Shown here piece after piece: positions 13,104 to 20,267 of a stretch of DNA of 22,174 bases. Positions within the stretch are counted from its first letter, which is position 1. Each line of letters opens with the position of its first letter. Below the pieces are notes generated by a model that saw only the letters and a list, made by a program, of their open reading frames with translations, did not search any database and was not told where the DNA came from. A program made the translations under genes and the position numbers. This DNA is from a virus, in the IMG/VR virus record IMGVR_UViG_3300037119_003408, positions 1 through 22,174 of that record; one strand, given 5' to 3'.

Positions 13104-13817
13104 CTACTCGGTCGGAGGCGTCCCGAAACGCTCGGCGATCATCGCCTCGGCTGAGATTTCGGCTGCCTCCGCGACGGCCTTCTCCCACGCCAGTCCCGGG
13201 CGCGCGGTCTTCGCGCCGAAGTGGCGGTTCTGGCTGCGAAGCAGGTTGGGATGAGGCGTGCCCTGCGGGAGTGCGCGACCGCCAAAGATCACGGCACCGT
13301 GGCTCGATCCACCCTCCACGACCTTGATATCCATTGCGCCGTTGCTGGTCGGGCGTTCAGGGGCAGGCTTGGGATTGCGCGACCTCGTCAGCGCGATCTT
13401 CTCGCCTCTGCTCAGTACTCCCGCGGCTTCCTTCGCCTCGAGTTCCGTAATTCGCGCGGCGCGACGTTCAGCCACGCCCGCAATGGACGCCGGGCCGGTT
13501 CGTGCCCGTCTCACGGGAAGGATCTTGACGGCTCGCTTGAGACGAACTTCATCGAACGGCTTGACCCAGCCCTGGTCGAAATGCAGCAGGGATTGCTGGG
13601 CCGGTTCGGGCGTCAAATACGTGTAGCGGAGACCAGCCTTGCGATCGGTCACCCGCACCGTGGCCATGTCGACGACGATCTTGGTGAACCGCGGGTACTG
13701 GTTGCGAATCGCGTCGGCGATCAGACAGCCGCCGGAACTGGATTGAACTGCCCGGTCATACGCTTCGTCCGTGATCTTCAGGACGAGTCGCGGCGAGCTG
13801 TGCTTTGTGTCTGCCAT
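13104..13817 (-). CDS. Leftward conserved hypothetical protein (moron-like)
   Basis: A 237-aa protein. ATG at 13817 is preferred over the in-frame ATG at 13838 because a GAGGAGC ribosome site lies 8-10 bases before it. Residues ~8-100 look like a compact domain with the pattern SGGCLIADAIRNQYPRFTKI, VVDMATVRVTDRKAGLRYTY followed by LTPEPAQQSLLHFDQGW; I recognise this 'C-x2-AxAI...P...Vd...i...d...gxryxYltP...fDxG' arrangement from uncharacterised phage proteins but know no function. Residues ~105-165 are basic and probably partly disordered, and the C-terminus (FGGRALPQGTPHPNLLRSQN...) contains further conserved-looking turns. Opposite orientation, own ribosome site and the terminator at 13053-13092 make it an independent unit. 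Confidence 0.78.
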   Translation of the reverse strand: MADTKHSSPRLVLKITDEAYDRAVQSSSGGCLIADAIRNQYPRFTKIVVDMATVRVTDRKAGLRYTYLTPEPAQQSLLHFDQGWVKPFDEVRLKRAVKILPVRRARTGPASIAGVAERRAARITELEAKEAAGVLSRGEKIALTRSRNPKPAPERPTSNGAMDIKVVEGGSSHGAVIFGGRALPQGTPHPNLLRSQNRHFGAKTARPGLAWEKAVAEAAEISAEAMIAERFGTPPTE

Positions 13818-14035
13818 CGCTGGCTCCTCGGAAGTCACGCCCCGGAAGCATGTCCATCGTCTCCGGCAGCGGGTCGGCGGAGGGTAGCAGGCCTAATCGC
13901 TCCGACTGTTGCATGCGTGCACCGGACACACGAAGACCCGCCGGACGAGGACGAACGGCGGGCCTTCGAGGATGCCTAGCGCGGAGGTTACGCACACGCT
14001 AGGATCGGGTTGTCACACCCACTTGGAGAGGTTAC
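13818..14035. promoter_or_regulatory. Divergent intergenic region with candidate early promoter
   Basis: 218 bases between the leftward gene and the rightward early run. It contains an inverted repeat cccgccg-N12-cggcggg (13937-13943, 13956-13962), the rightward -10 candidate TAGGAT at 14000-14005 (close to the high-GC actinobacterial TAnnnT pattern; no clear -35) and GGAGAGG at 14025-14031. A repressor- or HTH-regulated divergent control region is a reasonable inference, and this is the longest plausible regulatory interval in the window. No RNA gene is visible. Confidence 0.45.
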
Positions 14036-14383
14036 TTGAAGCAGATGTCGCCAGACATAACCAGCGATCCGTGCGGCCCAAGTCTTTCGTTATCGGAAGT
14101 TGCCCAGAACCATGACCGGGCCCCGGCGCGAATCCGGAGTGTGCCGACTGCGCCTGTCGGCGCCGGCGGCCGCCTCACCCACACCGTCGCACGCTTCCTC
14201 GAGCTCAACCCGCGCCGGCGGCGCTATCCCGCTGAGCTGATCGCCGCCCGCATCAAGCGGGACCGCGGCGACGTCTGGGGCGCGGTCCTCGACTACGGGA
14301 TCAGCTACAGCCACGCCTGCCGGATTCGCGCGGGCTGGCGTCCAGGTCGTCGGACGGCCGCTCGGATCGAGCGTGCGGCATGA
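14036..14383 (+). CDS. Small HTH-like DNA-binding protein, first early gene
   Basis: A 115-residue protein, or 112 from the ATG at 14045. TTG at 14036 lies 4-5 bases after GGAGAGG and ATG 14045 about 13 bases after it, so TTG is preferred, with moderate confidence. The region LNPRRRRYPAELIAARIKRD followed by RGDVWGAVLDYGISYSHACR and IRAGWRPGRR (about 58-106) looks like a basic linker plus a helix-turn-helix (DYGISYSHACRIRAGW as turn and recognition helix). Residues 1-50 are Pro/Ser-rich and not clearly folded. It may be an early regulator, or bind DNA as part of replication. Its stop overlaps the next ATG (ATGA). Confidence 0.65.
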   Translation: MKQMSPDITSDPCGPSLSLSEVAQNHDRAPARIRSVPTAPVGAGGRLTHTVARFLELNPRRRRYPAELIAARIKRDRGDVWGAVLDYGISYSHACRIRAGWRPGRRTAARIERAA

Positions 14384-14604
14384 ATGTCGCGGACGGCGAG
14401 CTCGTCCCGACCTTCGTCCCCGAGGACTCGGCGTGGGTGGGCGCGATCTTCGAAATGCGCCGGGACACGGGGCCCGTGCTTGTCGCGAAGTGCGGTCACA
14501 CCCACGGCACGATGCGCCAGGCGACCGCGTGCTCGACCGCCGAGCTGGCCTTCGCCAGGCGCGTCGTCGAGCTGTCCGAGCTTCACCGGGACATCGAGCC
14601 GTGA
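14380..14604 (+). CDS. Small hypothetical early protein with Cys/His motif
   Basis: A 74-aa protein starting at ATG 14380, overlapping the previous stop (ATGA). It contains an acidic N-terminus (NVADGELVPTFVPEDSAW), VGAIFEMRRDTGPVLVAKCG, then HTHGTMRQATACSTAELAFA, and a final helix ARRVVELSELHRDI. Cys-Gly-His-x-His and a later Cys could make a small metal site. No family is recognised. It is followed by ~120 bases of C/G-rich sequence with no visible gene before the exonuclease start at 14726. Confidence comes from codon use and coupling. Confidence 0.62.
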   Translation: MNVADGELVPTFVPEDSAWVGAIFEMRRDTGPVLVAKCGHTHGTMRQATACSTAELAFARRVVELSELHRDIEP

Positions 14605-14725
14605 CGGCTCCCCGGCCCCGGCCCGATCATCCCGGCCGTCCGGCCCTCGAGCCCGCCATCCCGGTGGTCGGCAGACAGGACTCCGCAGGGCGAGCCGGAC
14701 TTCGGGCCGGGACCCGGGCGCCACG

Positions 14726-15652
14726 GTGATCCGACAGGGCACCCCCGCCTGGCACCGGGCCCGCCGCGAAGCGGTGTCCTCCACCGACATCGGCGTCCTG
14801 CTCGGCCTGAGTCCGTACAAGTCCGAGTGGGACCTCGCGGCCGAGAAGCTGGGCTGGATCGAACCCGTCGACCAGACCCTGCCGATGCGGATCGGGCTCG
14901 CGCTCGAGCCGCTCATCCGCGAGGAGTACGAACACCAGACCGGCGAGCGGCTGCGGCGCGTCCACACCCTCGCCCGCCATCCCAGCATCGAGTGGGCGGT
15001 CGCATCGCCCGACTACACCGTGGTCGGGCGGCCGTGGCTGGTGGAGGCCAAGTGGAGCCTCGCGCGGCGCTGGTCCGACGGGCTGCCGCAGGACGTGGAA
15101 GCCCAGGTGCAATGGGCCCTCGGCTGCACCGGTCGCAAGCGCGCCGACGTGGCCGCGCTGCTGGGCGGATCCCGCCTCGAGGTGTTCGAGGTGGCCTACG
15201 ACGACGCCCTGTTCGAGGGCCTGCTCGACATCGCGGCCGACTTCCGCGGGCGCCTTGCGTCCGGCGGCCCGTTCGCCGAGACGTCCGATTCGCTCAAGCG
15301 CCGCTACCCGTCCGACGACGGATCCGAGATGCACGCCGACCTCGCGACCATCGACGCGGTCACCACGCTCATCGACGTGCGCGGCCGGCGCAAGGCGCTG
15401 GAGGCCGACGAGGAGCGGCTCGAGGGCCTCATCAAGGCGTCCATGGCGACCGCCTCGACCCTCGTCGGCCCCGGCTGGAAGGTGTACTGGAGGCGGACCA
15501 AGGACCGCGAGGAGGTGGACTGGAAATCCGTTGCGGATGGATTGCTGCGACAACTGCCCGAGACGGAGCGCGATGCGCTCGTCGGGATTGCCACGACGGT
15601 CAGGGCTGGCTTCCGGCCGTTCCGCGTCGTGGTCGAGGGAGGTTCGGAATGA
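14726..15652 (+). CDS. YqaJ-family recombination exonuclease
   Basis: A 308-aa 5'-3' dsDNA exonuclease of the PD-(D/E)xK superfamily, related to lambda exonuclease, which makes single strands for the annealing protein at 16530. Signature segments: GTPAWHRARREAVSSTDIGV followed by LLGLSPYKS (opening helix and loop), the acidic GLALEPLIREEYEHQTG (E61), ASPDYTVVGRPWLVEAKWS with D96 and E107-x-K109 of the catalytic core, and QVQWALGCTG with Q127, a core residue of this family. Start GTG 14726 is the first possible start in frame that leaves the conserved N-terminus intact. It ends in an ATGA overlap with the ParB-like gene. Confidence 0.94.
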   Translation: MIRQGTPAWHRARREAVSSTDIGVLLGLSPYKSEWDLAAEKLGWIEPVDQTLPMRIGLALEPLIREEYEHQTGERLRRVHTLARHPSIEWAVASPDYTVVGRPWLVEAKWSLARRWSDGLPQDVEAQVQWALGCTGRKRADVAALLGGSRLEVFEVAYDDALFEGLLDIAADFRGRLASGGPFAETSDSLKRRYPSDDGSEMHADLATIDAVTTLIDVRGRRKALEADEERLEGLIKASMATASTLVGPGWKVYWRRTKDREEVDWKSVADGLLRQLPETERDALVGIATTVRAGFRPFRVVVEGGSE

Positions 15653-16533
15653 CGATCGGTACTACACCAGACGTTCGTGGTCCGCTATCCAAGGAGCGCC
15701 CACCGCTGACCCGCGCTTCGATTGTCAATCATCCGGCAGGACTGCCGATCCGCGTCGGATTCGTGCGGGCAGACAGCATCGTCGTCGACCGCTCGTACCA
15801 GCGCGACGAGCAGCAGCGCCGTATCAATGACATGGCCGGTCGCTGGGACGATCAGAAGGCCGGCGCGGTCATCGTCTCCGATCGGGGCGACCGACGCGTG
15901 ATCCTCGATGGTCAGCAGCGCGTCATGGCGGCCAGGATTGCTGGCGTCGTTTGGCTTCCAGCGGTGTTCCTCGATGTCGAGGATGTACCGACCGAGGCTG
16001 ATCTCTTCGTCCGTATCAACAAGGACCGGCGCTCGTTGACGCCCATGCAGCTTTTCAAGGGCGAGCTCCGCGCCGGCTACGTCGAGGCGCTCGAGATCGA
16101 CGAGACGGTCCGGAGGCACGGCTTCCATGTTGCAAAGGATGCCGCGAACGGGATCGGCTCTATCAGCGCGCTTAAGACGATCCATGCCCTCGGTTCCCTC
16201 GACGGGACACTGACGACCATCATCGAGGCATGGCCCGTTCAGGGTACGAGGGACCGCTTCACTCGCGAAATCCTTATCGCTGTTGGATCGTTCCTGCGTC
16301 ACTACCGGAAAGCTGACAGAGAGCGGCTTGCAAGGATGATGGGCCAGCTCACGCCCGAGCAGGTCACGACGGCCTTGCTCGCGTCTACCGGCAAAAGCCG
16401 CTCGGCCAGCATCGCTGGGCCTACGGCCCAGGTGAACGTGGTCGTGGATATCTACAACAAGAACCTCCGTTCTGGTCGGCTCAAGCCGTTGGAGCCGATG
16501 GCGCGCGTGCCGAGCGACGAGGCGGTGTCGTGA
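15649..16533 (+). CDS. ParB/DGQHR-like nuclease-fold protein
   Basis: A 294-aa protein of the ParB/sulfiredoxin superfamily. Visible signature: VRADSIVVDRSYQRDEQQRR (about 39-58), a helix, VIVSDRGDRRVILDGQQRVM (74-93, with the DGQQR box), then DLFVRINKDRRSLTPMQLFK. In this superfamily the DGQ(H/Q)R box binds or turns over nucleotides and can contribute nuclease activity. The C-terminal half (about 145-294) is helical, including GSFLRHYRKADRERLARMMG and STGKSRSASIAGPTAQVNVV. Sandwiched by ATGA/GTGA overlaps between exonuclease and annealing protein, so it is probably part of the recombination/replication unit. Actinophage homologues are often called ParB-like nucleases; what this one does is unknown. 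Confidence 0.86.
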   Translation: MTIGTTPDVRGPLSKERPPLTRASIVNHPAGLPIRVGFVRADSIVVDRSYQRDEQQRRINDMAGRWDDQKAGAVIVSDRGDRRVILDGQQRVMAARIAGVVWLPAVFLDVEDVPTEADLFVRINKDRRSLTPMQLFKGELRAGYVEALEIDETVRRHGFHVAKDAANGIGSISALKTIHALGSLDGTLTTIIEAWPVQGTRDRFTREILIAVGSFLRHYRKADRERLARMMGQLTPEQVTTALLASTGKSRSASIAGPTAQVNVVVDIYNKNLRSGRLKPLEPMARVPSDEAVS

Positions 16534-17327
16534 CCGAAGTCGCGATCCCGTCCGAGGTTGTCGACGACAACCGGCGCAAGGCCGCGTTGCTGCGCGCGAT
16601 CGGCCTCGACAAAGTGCCGCCCGAGCAGCGAGAGATCGCCATCGCCATCGCCAACAAGTACGAGCTCGACCTGCTCTTGAAGCACCTGGTCCTCGTCGAG
16701 GGAAGGCCGTACATCACCCGCGACGGCCTCCTCTGGATCGCCCACCGGTCCGGGGTCCTCGACGGCATCGAGGTCAGCGAGCCCGTCGTCAAGACCATCG
16801 CTGGACTCGGCGAGTTCTGGTTCGCGACGGCGCGCGTCTACCGCAAGGACATGAGTCGGCCGTTCGAGTTCTCGGGCCGCTACCCCGTCAAGGGGGGCAA
16901 TACCCGCTACGCGCCCGAGATGGCGGTCAAGGTCGCCGAGTCGATGGCCCTGCGCCGCGCGTTCAACGTCTCGGCGCCGACGGTCGACGAGCGCTGGGAC
17001 CTGCCCACCGTCCAGGCGGACGTCGACGCCGTCAGCACGCCCCAGCAGCCGCCGCGCACATTGGCCGAGCGCGTCCAGGAGCGGCGCGCCACCGTGGGCC
17101 CGCCGATCAGTTCTCGGCCGGCGGGCCCATCACCCGACGAGGACGACGAGGTCACCCAGTCGATGGGCGTAGCGCGGCTCGAGGAGAAGCGGGCCGCGCC
17201 GCCCACCATCGACGACCTCGAGCAGTGCGGCGACGAGGACGCCTCGCCGATGGCGCTGGGCATCTGCGACGAGCTGCCTGGGCACAAGGGCCCGCACCGA
17301 TCCGAGAACGGCACCTGGCCGCGGTAG
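16530..17327 (+). CDS. ssDNA-annealing recombinase, RecT/Bet-like
   Basis: A 265-aa protein from GTG 16530. The N-terminal 150 residues carry GLDKVPPEQREIAIAIANKY followed by ELDLLLKHLVLVEGRPYITR and DGLLWIAHRSG, an F/W-rich strand GEFWFATARVYRKD, and APEMAVKVAESMALRRAF (128-145), a combination found in RecT/Bet-type annealing proteins. Residues 155-230 are Pro/Glu/Asp-rich and probably disordered. The end has C233, C246, H252 and H256 in CDELPGHKGPH, a motif I have seen as a C-terminal tail in many actinophage and actinobacterial proteins; it may bind metal. Partner of the YqaJ exonuclease (15 kb region) by position. Family level confident, subfamily uncertain. Confidence 0.87.
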   Translation: MTEVAIPSEVVDDNRRKAALLRAIGLDKVPPEQREIAIAIANKYELDLLLKHLVLVEGRPYITRDGLLWIAHRSGVLDGIEVSEPVVKTIAGLGEFWFATARVYRKDMSRPFEFSGRYPVKGGNTRYAPEMAVKVAESMALRRAFNVSAPTVDERWDLPTVQADVDAVSTPQQPPRTLAERVQERRATVGPPISSRPAGPSPDEDDEVTQSMGVARLEEKRAAPPTIDDLEQCGDEDASPMALGICDELPGHKGPHRSENGTWPR

Positions 17328-17346
17328 CACGAGAGGGACACGGGTC

Positions 17347-18180
17347 ATGCCAGCAATCCGCGGACAACTCCCGAAGGCGTACCTGCGTCTCGATCCCAAC
17401 GTCGACCAGACGCACCCAGACAATCTGGACGCCTTCGTTCGCCTTCTGTGCGCCGCCAACCGGCAGCCCGTGCGCGGCCACTTCCGCAGCCGGGCGGTCC
17501 TCGTGACGCTGTTCGGGAAGGCGGCAACGGAGCGGCTGTACCAGCGCCGCGACGTGGTGCAGGAGCTCGACGGGAGTGTCAGCGTGCCCGGCTGGGAACA
17601 CTGGCAGGAGGGCGACCTCACCGTCGCCGAGCGGATGCGCCGGGTCCGCGGACGGCGTAACCCAACCGTAACTCCGCCCGTAACACCACCGTCACCGGGC
17701 AGTAACGATGTGACGCCACGCGTTACGGCACAAGACAACAAGGCAGCAAGGCAGCAAGGCAACGACGCAGTAGACGTTTCTTCTCAGGGTCTACCTAAGC
17801 CTCAGGCTGGGCGCGCGCGAGTGAACGGCATGACTCACATCGGTGCCGTACTCCCGACGCTCCGCGAGCCACCCACGGCTGGGACGACCCGGTTGACGAA
17901 GCAGCAGTTAGACGCCTGGAGCGACTTCGGCCCCGAGTGGGACGCCTTCAAGCGAGCGTGGTTCGGCAAAGGGCTGCACTTCCCACCGCAGGGCACCCCC
18001 CACGACGACGACGACGTGAGCCCGAGTCCGAGGGCGATGCTCTACGGCATCCTCGACGCGCGACCGACCGACCTTCCGCGGTGGGTTGCCGAGGCGCCCG
18101 GCCGGACACAGCGCGATGTCATCGGCTACGTCCTCGACCAGTGGCACCACCTCCGCGATTCGGTGCGGTCCGACGCGTGA
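17347..18180 (+). CDS. Replication initiation / helicase-loader-like protein
   Basis: A 277-aa protein with an AGAGGG-type ribosome site about 10 bases upstream. The N-terminal ~100 residues have the replisome-organiser-like winged-helix pattern AYLRLDPNVDQTHPDNLDAF, LLCAANRQPVRGHFRSR, ATERLYQRRDVVQELDGSVS, and VPGWEHWQEGDLTVAERMRR, typical of phage replication initiators. Residues ~100-160 (NPTVTPPVTPPSPGSNDVTP etc.) are a low-complexity linker, and the C-terminal part (LTKQQLDAWSDFGPEWDAFK, RAMLYGILDARPTDLPRWV, VIGYVLDQWHHLRDSV) may be a partner-binding domain. It probably recruits host helicase or polymerase, since no polymerase is present in this window. The stop overlaps the next GTG. 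Confidence 0.8.
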   Translation: MPAIRGQLPKAYLRLDPNVDQTHPDNLDAFVRLLCAANRQPVRGHFRSRAVLVTLFGKAATERLYQRRDVVQELDGSVSVPGWEHWQEGDLTVAERMRRVRGRRNPTVTPPVTPPSPGSNDVTPRVTAQDNKAARQQGNDAVDVSSQGLPKPQAGRARVNGMTHIGAVLPTLREPPTAGTTRLTKQQLDAWSDFGPEWDAFKRAWFGKGLHFPPQGTPHDDDDVSPSPRAMLYGILDARPTDLPRWVAEAPGRTQRDVIGYVLDQWHHLRDSVRSDA

Positions 18181-18347
18181 GTGCCGGCGACGTGACCATC
18201 GAGCGCTGCGCCTGCGGTGGCTGGATCAACGCCGACTACGCCAACCCCAAGGACGTGCAGGCCAAGATCGAGGCGCACCGGCTCACGCAGCAGCATCGCG
18301 AATGGGCCGCACGCATGGGCTACGGCGCCCCGTGGGCCCGCCAGTGA
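18177..18347 (+). CDS. Small CxC...H/H protein
   Basis: A 56-aa ORF from GTG 18177 (GTGA overlap with the replication gene). It reads VSAGDVTIERCACGGWINAD, then YANPKDVQAKIEAHRLTQQH and REWAARMGYG. The spacing C-x-CGG-x-I...V...H-x5-H is a compact zinc-finger-like pattern repeatedly found as small proteins in actinophage early regions. It may contact DNA or a host protein; no specific function is known. Its stop overlaps the nuclease start (GTGA). Confidence 0.72.
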   Translation: MSAGDVTIERCACGGWINADYANPKDVQAKIEAHRLTQQHREWAARMGYGAPWARQ

Positions 18348-18646
18348 TCCAGCTCGCACCCGTCGTCACCGAAGCGCAGTTCCTGCGCCAGGTGCTGCAC
18401 CTCGCGGCCCTGTTCTCCTGGAGGGGGTATCACCCGCAACTCAGCAAGTGGAGCGAGCGGGGCTGGCCGGACGTGGCGTTGTGCCGGCCGCCCCGCCTCG
18501 TGTTCGCCGAGCTCAAGTCCGAGAAGGGCAAGGTCACCCCGCAGCAGCAGGAATGGCTCGACGACCTCGCCCGCTGCCCGGGCATCGAGGCATACCTTTG
18601 GCGTCCATCAGACTTCGAGACGATCGTTGAGGTGCTCCGTGGCTGA
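18344..18646 (+). CDS. VRR-NUC family nuclease
   Basis: A 100-aa PD-(D/E)xK nuclease from GTG 18344. Core residues are visible: GWPDVALCRPPRLVFAELKS, with D43, E56 and K58 forming the metal/catalytic site, an upstream helix TEAQFLRQVLHLAALFSW, and the following VTPQQQEWLDDLARCPGIEA with a Gln used in this fold, then the closing strand YLWRPSDFETIVEVL. VRR-NUC proteins cut branched DNA, for example Holliday junctions, and fit as a resolvase for recombination-dependent replication or to trim DNA before packaging. Part of the GTGA-coupled set. The stop overlaps the next gene by 8 bases. Confidence 0.9.
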   Translation: MIQLAPVVTEAQFLRQVLHLAALFSWRGYHPQLSKWSERGWPDVALCRPPRLVFAELKSEKGKVTPQQQEWLDDLARCPGIEAYLWRPSDFETIVEVLRG

Positions 18647-20081
18647 CTACTACGTCGACTCGAAGGCGGCCGGGGGCGGCTCGGGCTCGCTCGCCAACCC
18701 GTGGAACAGCTTCGGCCAGTGGTCGAACGCGGCACCCGGCTCGCGGATCATCTTCCGCGGCGGGGACTACCAGGGCGGCGGCATCTACTCACCGAAGAAC
18801 TTCACCCTCAAGGCGTATCCCGACGAGTACGTCCGCTTCACCAACACCGGCGCCTCGGGCTCGCTGCTGACCCTCGAGGTGTGGACCGACGGCTTCATCG
18901 ACGCCACCGAGGGCGGCATCACGTTCGGCCCGGGCAACCCCAACGCGCCCACCGACGGCGCGTACTGGAAGGGCACGCTCCAGCTCACCGGGTGTTCGGG
19001 GCTGCTGCTCGACGGCGGCCCCGAGCGCCTGCTGCGCTTCGCCGGCAACTCCGACATCGGGCTCTACCTCGTCGACTACCCGGGCGGCGGCCACGGCGAT
19101 GCGCGCGGCTGCCGCGACGTGATCGTCCAGAACTTCGAGACCACCGAGCTGGCGACCGGCGTCCTCGTCCGCTCATCGGGCACCGCCTCCAAGGCGCCGC
19201 TCGGTGGCCAGGGGGTGATCCTCCAGGACTTCGAGGCGCACCACCACCAGCTCATGCTCGACAACCGGGGCCAGGGCTCCGACGCCGGCGCGGTGGGCTT
19301 CACGCTGTACGCCTGCGAGGGCACCATCGCGCGCCGCTTCACGGCCCACGACAACTACGCCGCGTCGCAGGACTACGGCTTCGACGGCGGCGCGTTCGAG
19401 GTGTTCGCGGCCCGCGACTACGTCATCGAGGACTTCGCGGCGTGGGACAACGAGGGCGGCATCGAGACGGGGCGCAACGGCGACCTGCCCCTGGGCACCA
19501 ACGGCATCATCCGCCGCGGCTACGTGCACGGCAGCTCGAACATGGGCAATCAGGATCCGCCCCGCAGCCCCACCGTGCTGCTGCGCGACTTCGAGGGCGG
19601 CCAGCTCATCGACTGCACCTTCGAGATCGAGGACACCAACGAGCTGGTCGCGCTGTACAACGACTCGGGCCAGTACGCGGGCAGCATCAAGCGCGCCACG
19701 ATCGCCAACAACACGTTCTCGCTTCGCCAGGACAGCGACCGCGCGATCATCCGCATCGCCGGTGGGAGTTCTGCGCTGCCCACCGGCGCAGACGCGCCGA
19801 CCATCGACGGCAACCGGTACAACCGGCCCGATGGCGGCACCGTCATCGGCAACGACGCAGGCCCGGACGGGCGTGGCCGCCTGACGTGGGAGCAGTGGCC
19901 GGCGCGCCTCGCCGAGCTGGGCGTCGTCGGCGCCGAGGCGCACGGCTCCTACGGCGAAGGCGGCACCCCGCCCGAACCCGTCGATCCCGACCCCCCGGCC
20001 AACGGCGCGCACGAGCATCCCGACCTCGAGCTGGCGATCGCCGACCTCGAGGAGCGGGTCGCGGCCCTCGAGCGCGTGTGA
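18639..20081 (+). CDS. Parallel beta-helix tailspike-like protein with C-terminal coiled coil
   Basis: A 480-aa protein. GTG 18639 is chosen since GAGG lies 6 bases before it; TTG 18627 would add 4 residues. The start ADYYVDSKAAGGGSGSLANP followed by WNSFGQWSN and SRIIFRGGDYQGGGIY is the classic opening of right-handed beta-helix polysaccharide-active proteins ('yYVs..G.d..GS..nPw.t...a......gd.i.f.gG.Y'). Repeated strand/turn units follow (for example LLLDGGPERLLRFAGNSDIG, DVIVQNFETTELATGVLV, RDYVIEDFAAWDNEGGIE, TNGIIRRGYVHGSSNMGN). After a Pro-rich spacer comes HPDLELAIADLEERVAALER, a short coiled coil probably used for trimerisation. It most resembles a tailspike or depolymerase, yet sits after the nuclease in the early block. 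Confidence 0.83.
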   Translation: MADYYVDSKAAGGGSGSLANPWNSFGQWSNAAPGSRIIFRGGDYQGGGIYSPKNFTLKAYPDEYVRFTNTGASGSLLTLEVWTDGFIDATEGGITFGPGNPNAPTDGAYWKGTLQLTGCSGLLLDGGPERLLRFAGNSDIGLYLVDYPGGGHGDARGCRDVIVQNFETTELATGVLVRSSGTASKAPLGGQGVILQDFEAHHHQLMLDNRGQGSDAGAVGFTLYACEGTIARRFTAHDNYAASQDYGFDGGAFEVFAARDYVIEDFAAWDNEGGIETGRNGDLPLGTNGIIRRGYVHGSSNMGNQDPPRSPTVLLRDFEGGQLIDCTFEIEDTNELVALYNDSGQYAGSIKRATIANNTFSLRQDSDRAIIRIAGGSSALPTGADAPTIDGNRYNRPDGGTVIGNDAGPDGRGRLTWEQWPARLAELGVVGAEAHGSYGEGGTPPEPVDPDPPANGAHEHPDLELAIADLEERVAALERV

Positions 20082-20266
20082 CTCGGTCGAAGCCCTACGG
20101 GCCGCCTTGTCCCGCATGTGAGCATCTCGATCGGGTGGGCCGCGGCCATACGACCGAGGGTGCCGTCCCCGGTCGATACGCAGGCCACGGTCGTCCTCTC
20201 GTCTCGTGGTGCCCGACCTGCCCGACCTGCCGCGAGTTCTTCGATCGACCGGAGTCGCGGCCGTGA
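20078..20266 (+). CDS. Small zinc-ribbon-like protein
   Basis: A 62-residue ORF from GTG 20078 (GTGA overlap). It contains CPAC near the start (PPCPACEHLDRVGRGHTT) and a second cluster WCPTCPTCREFFD near the end, spaced like a zinc ribbon, with a Gly/His-rich middle. Codon use matches neighbours and it is coupled to the beta-helix gene, so it is probably real. Function unknown. A shortened knuckle lacking part of a second finger is possible. It stops one base before the leftward HNH gene ends. Confidence 0.68.
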   Translation: MTRSKPYGPPCPACEHLDRVGRGHTTEGAVPGRYAGHGRPLVSWCPTCPTCREFFDRPESRP

Positions 20267-20267
20267 C

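Noticed and set aside
14605-14725. Upstream extension of the exonuclease through the C/G-rich gap
   Set aside because: There is no start codon in frame within the gap and the sequence is Pro/Arg-rich, unlike the YqaJ N-terminus.
19173-20117. 314-aa leftward frame opposite the beta-helix gene
   Set aside because: The opposite strand gives a clear beta-helix start, repeats and coiled coil; this frame has only shadow composition.
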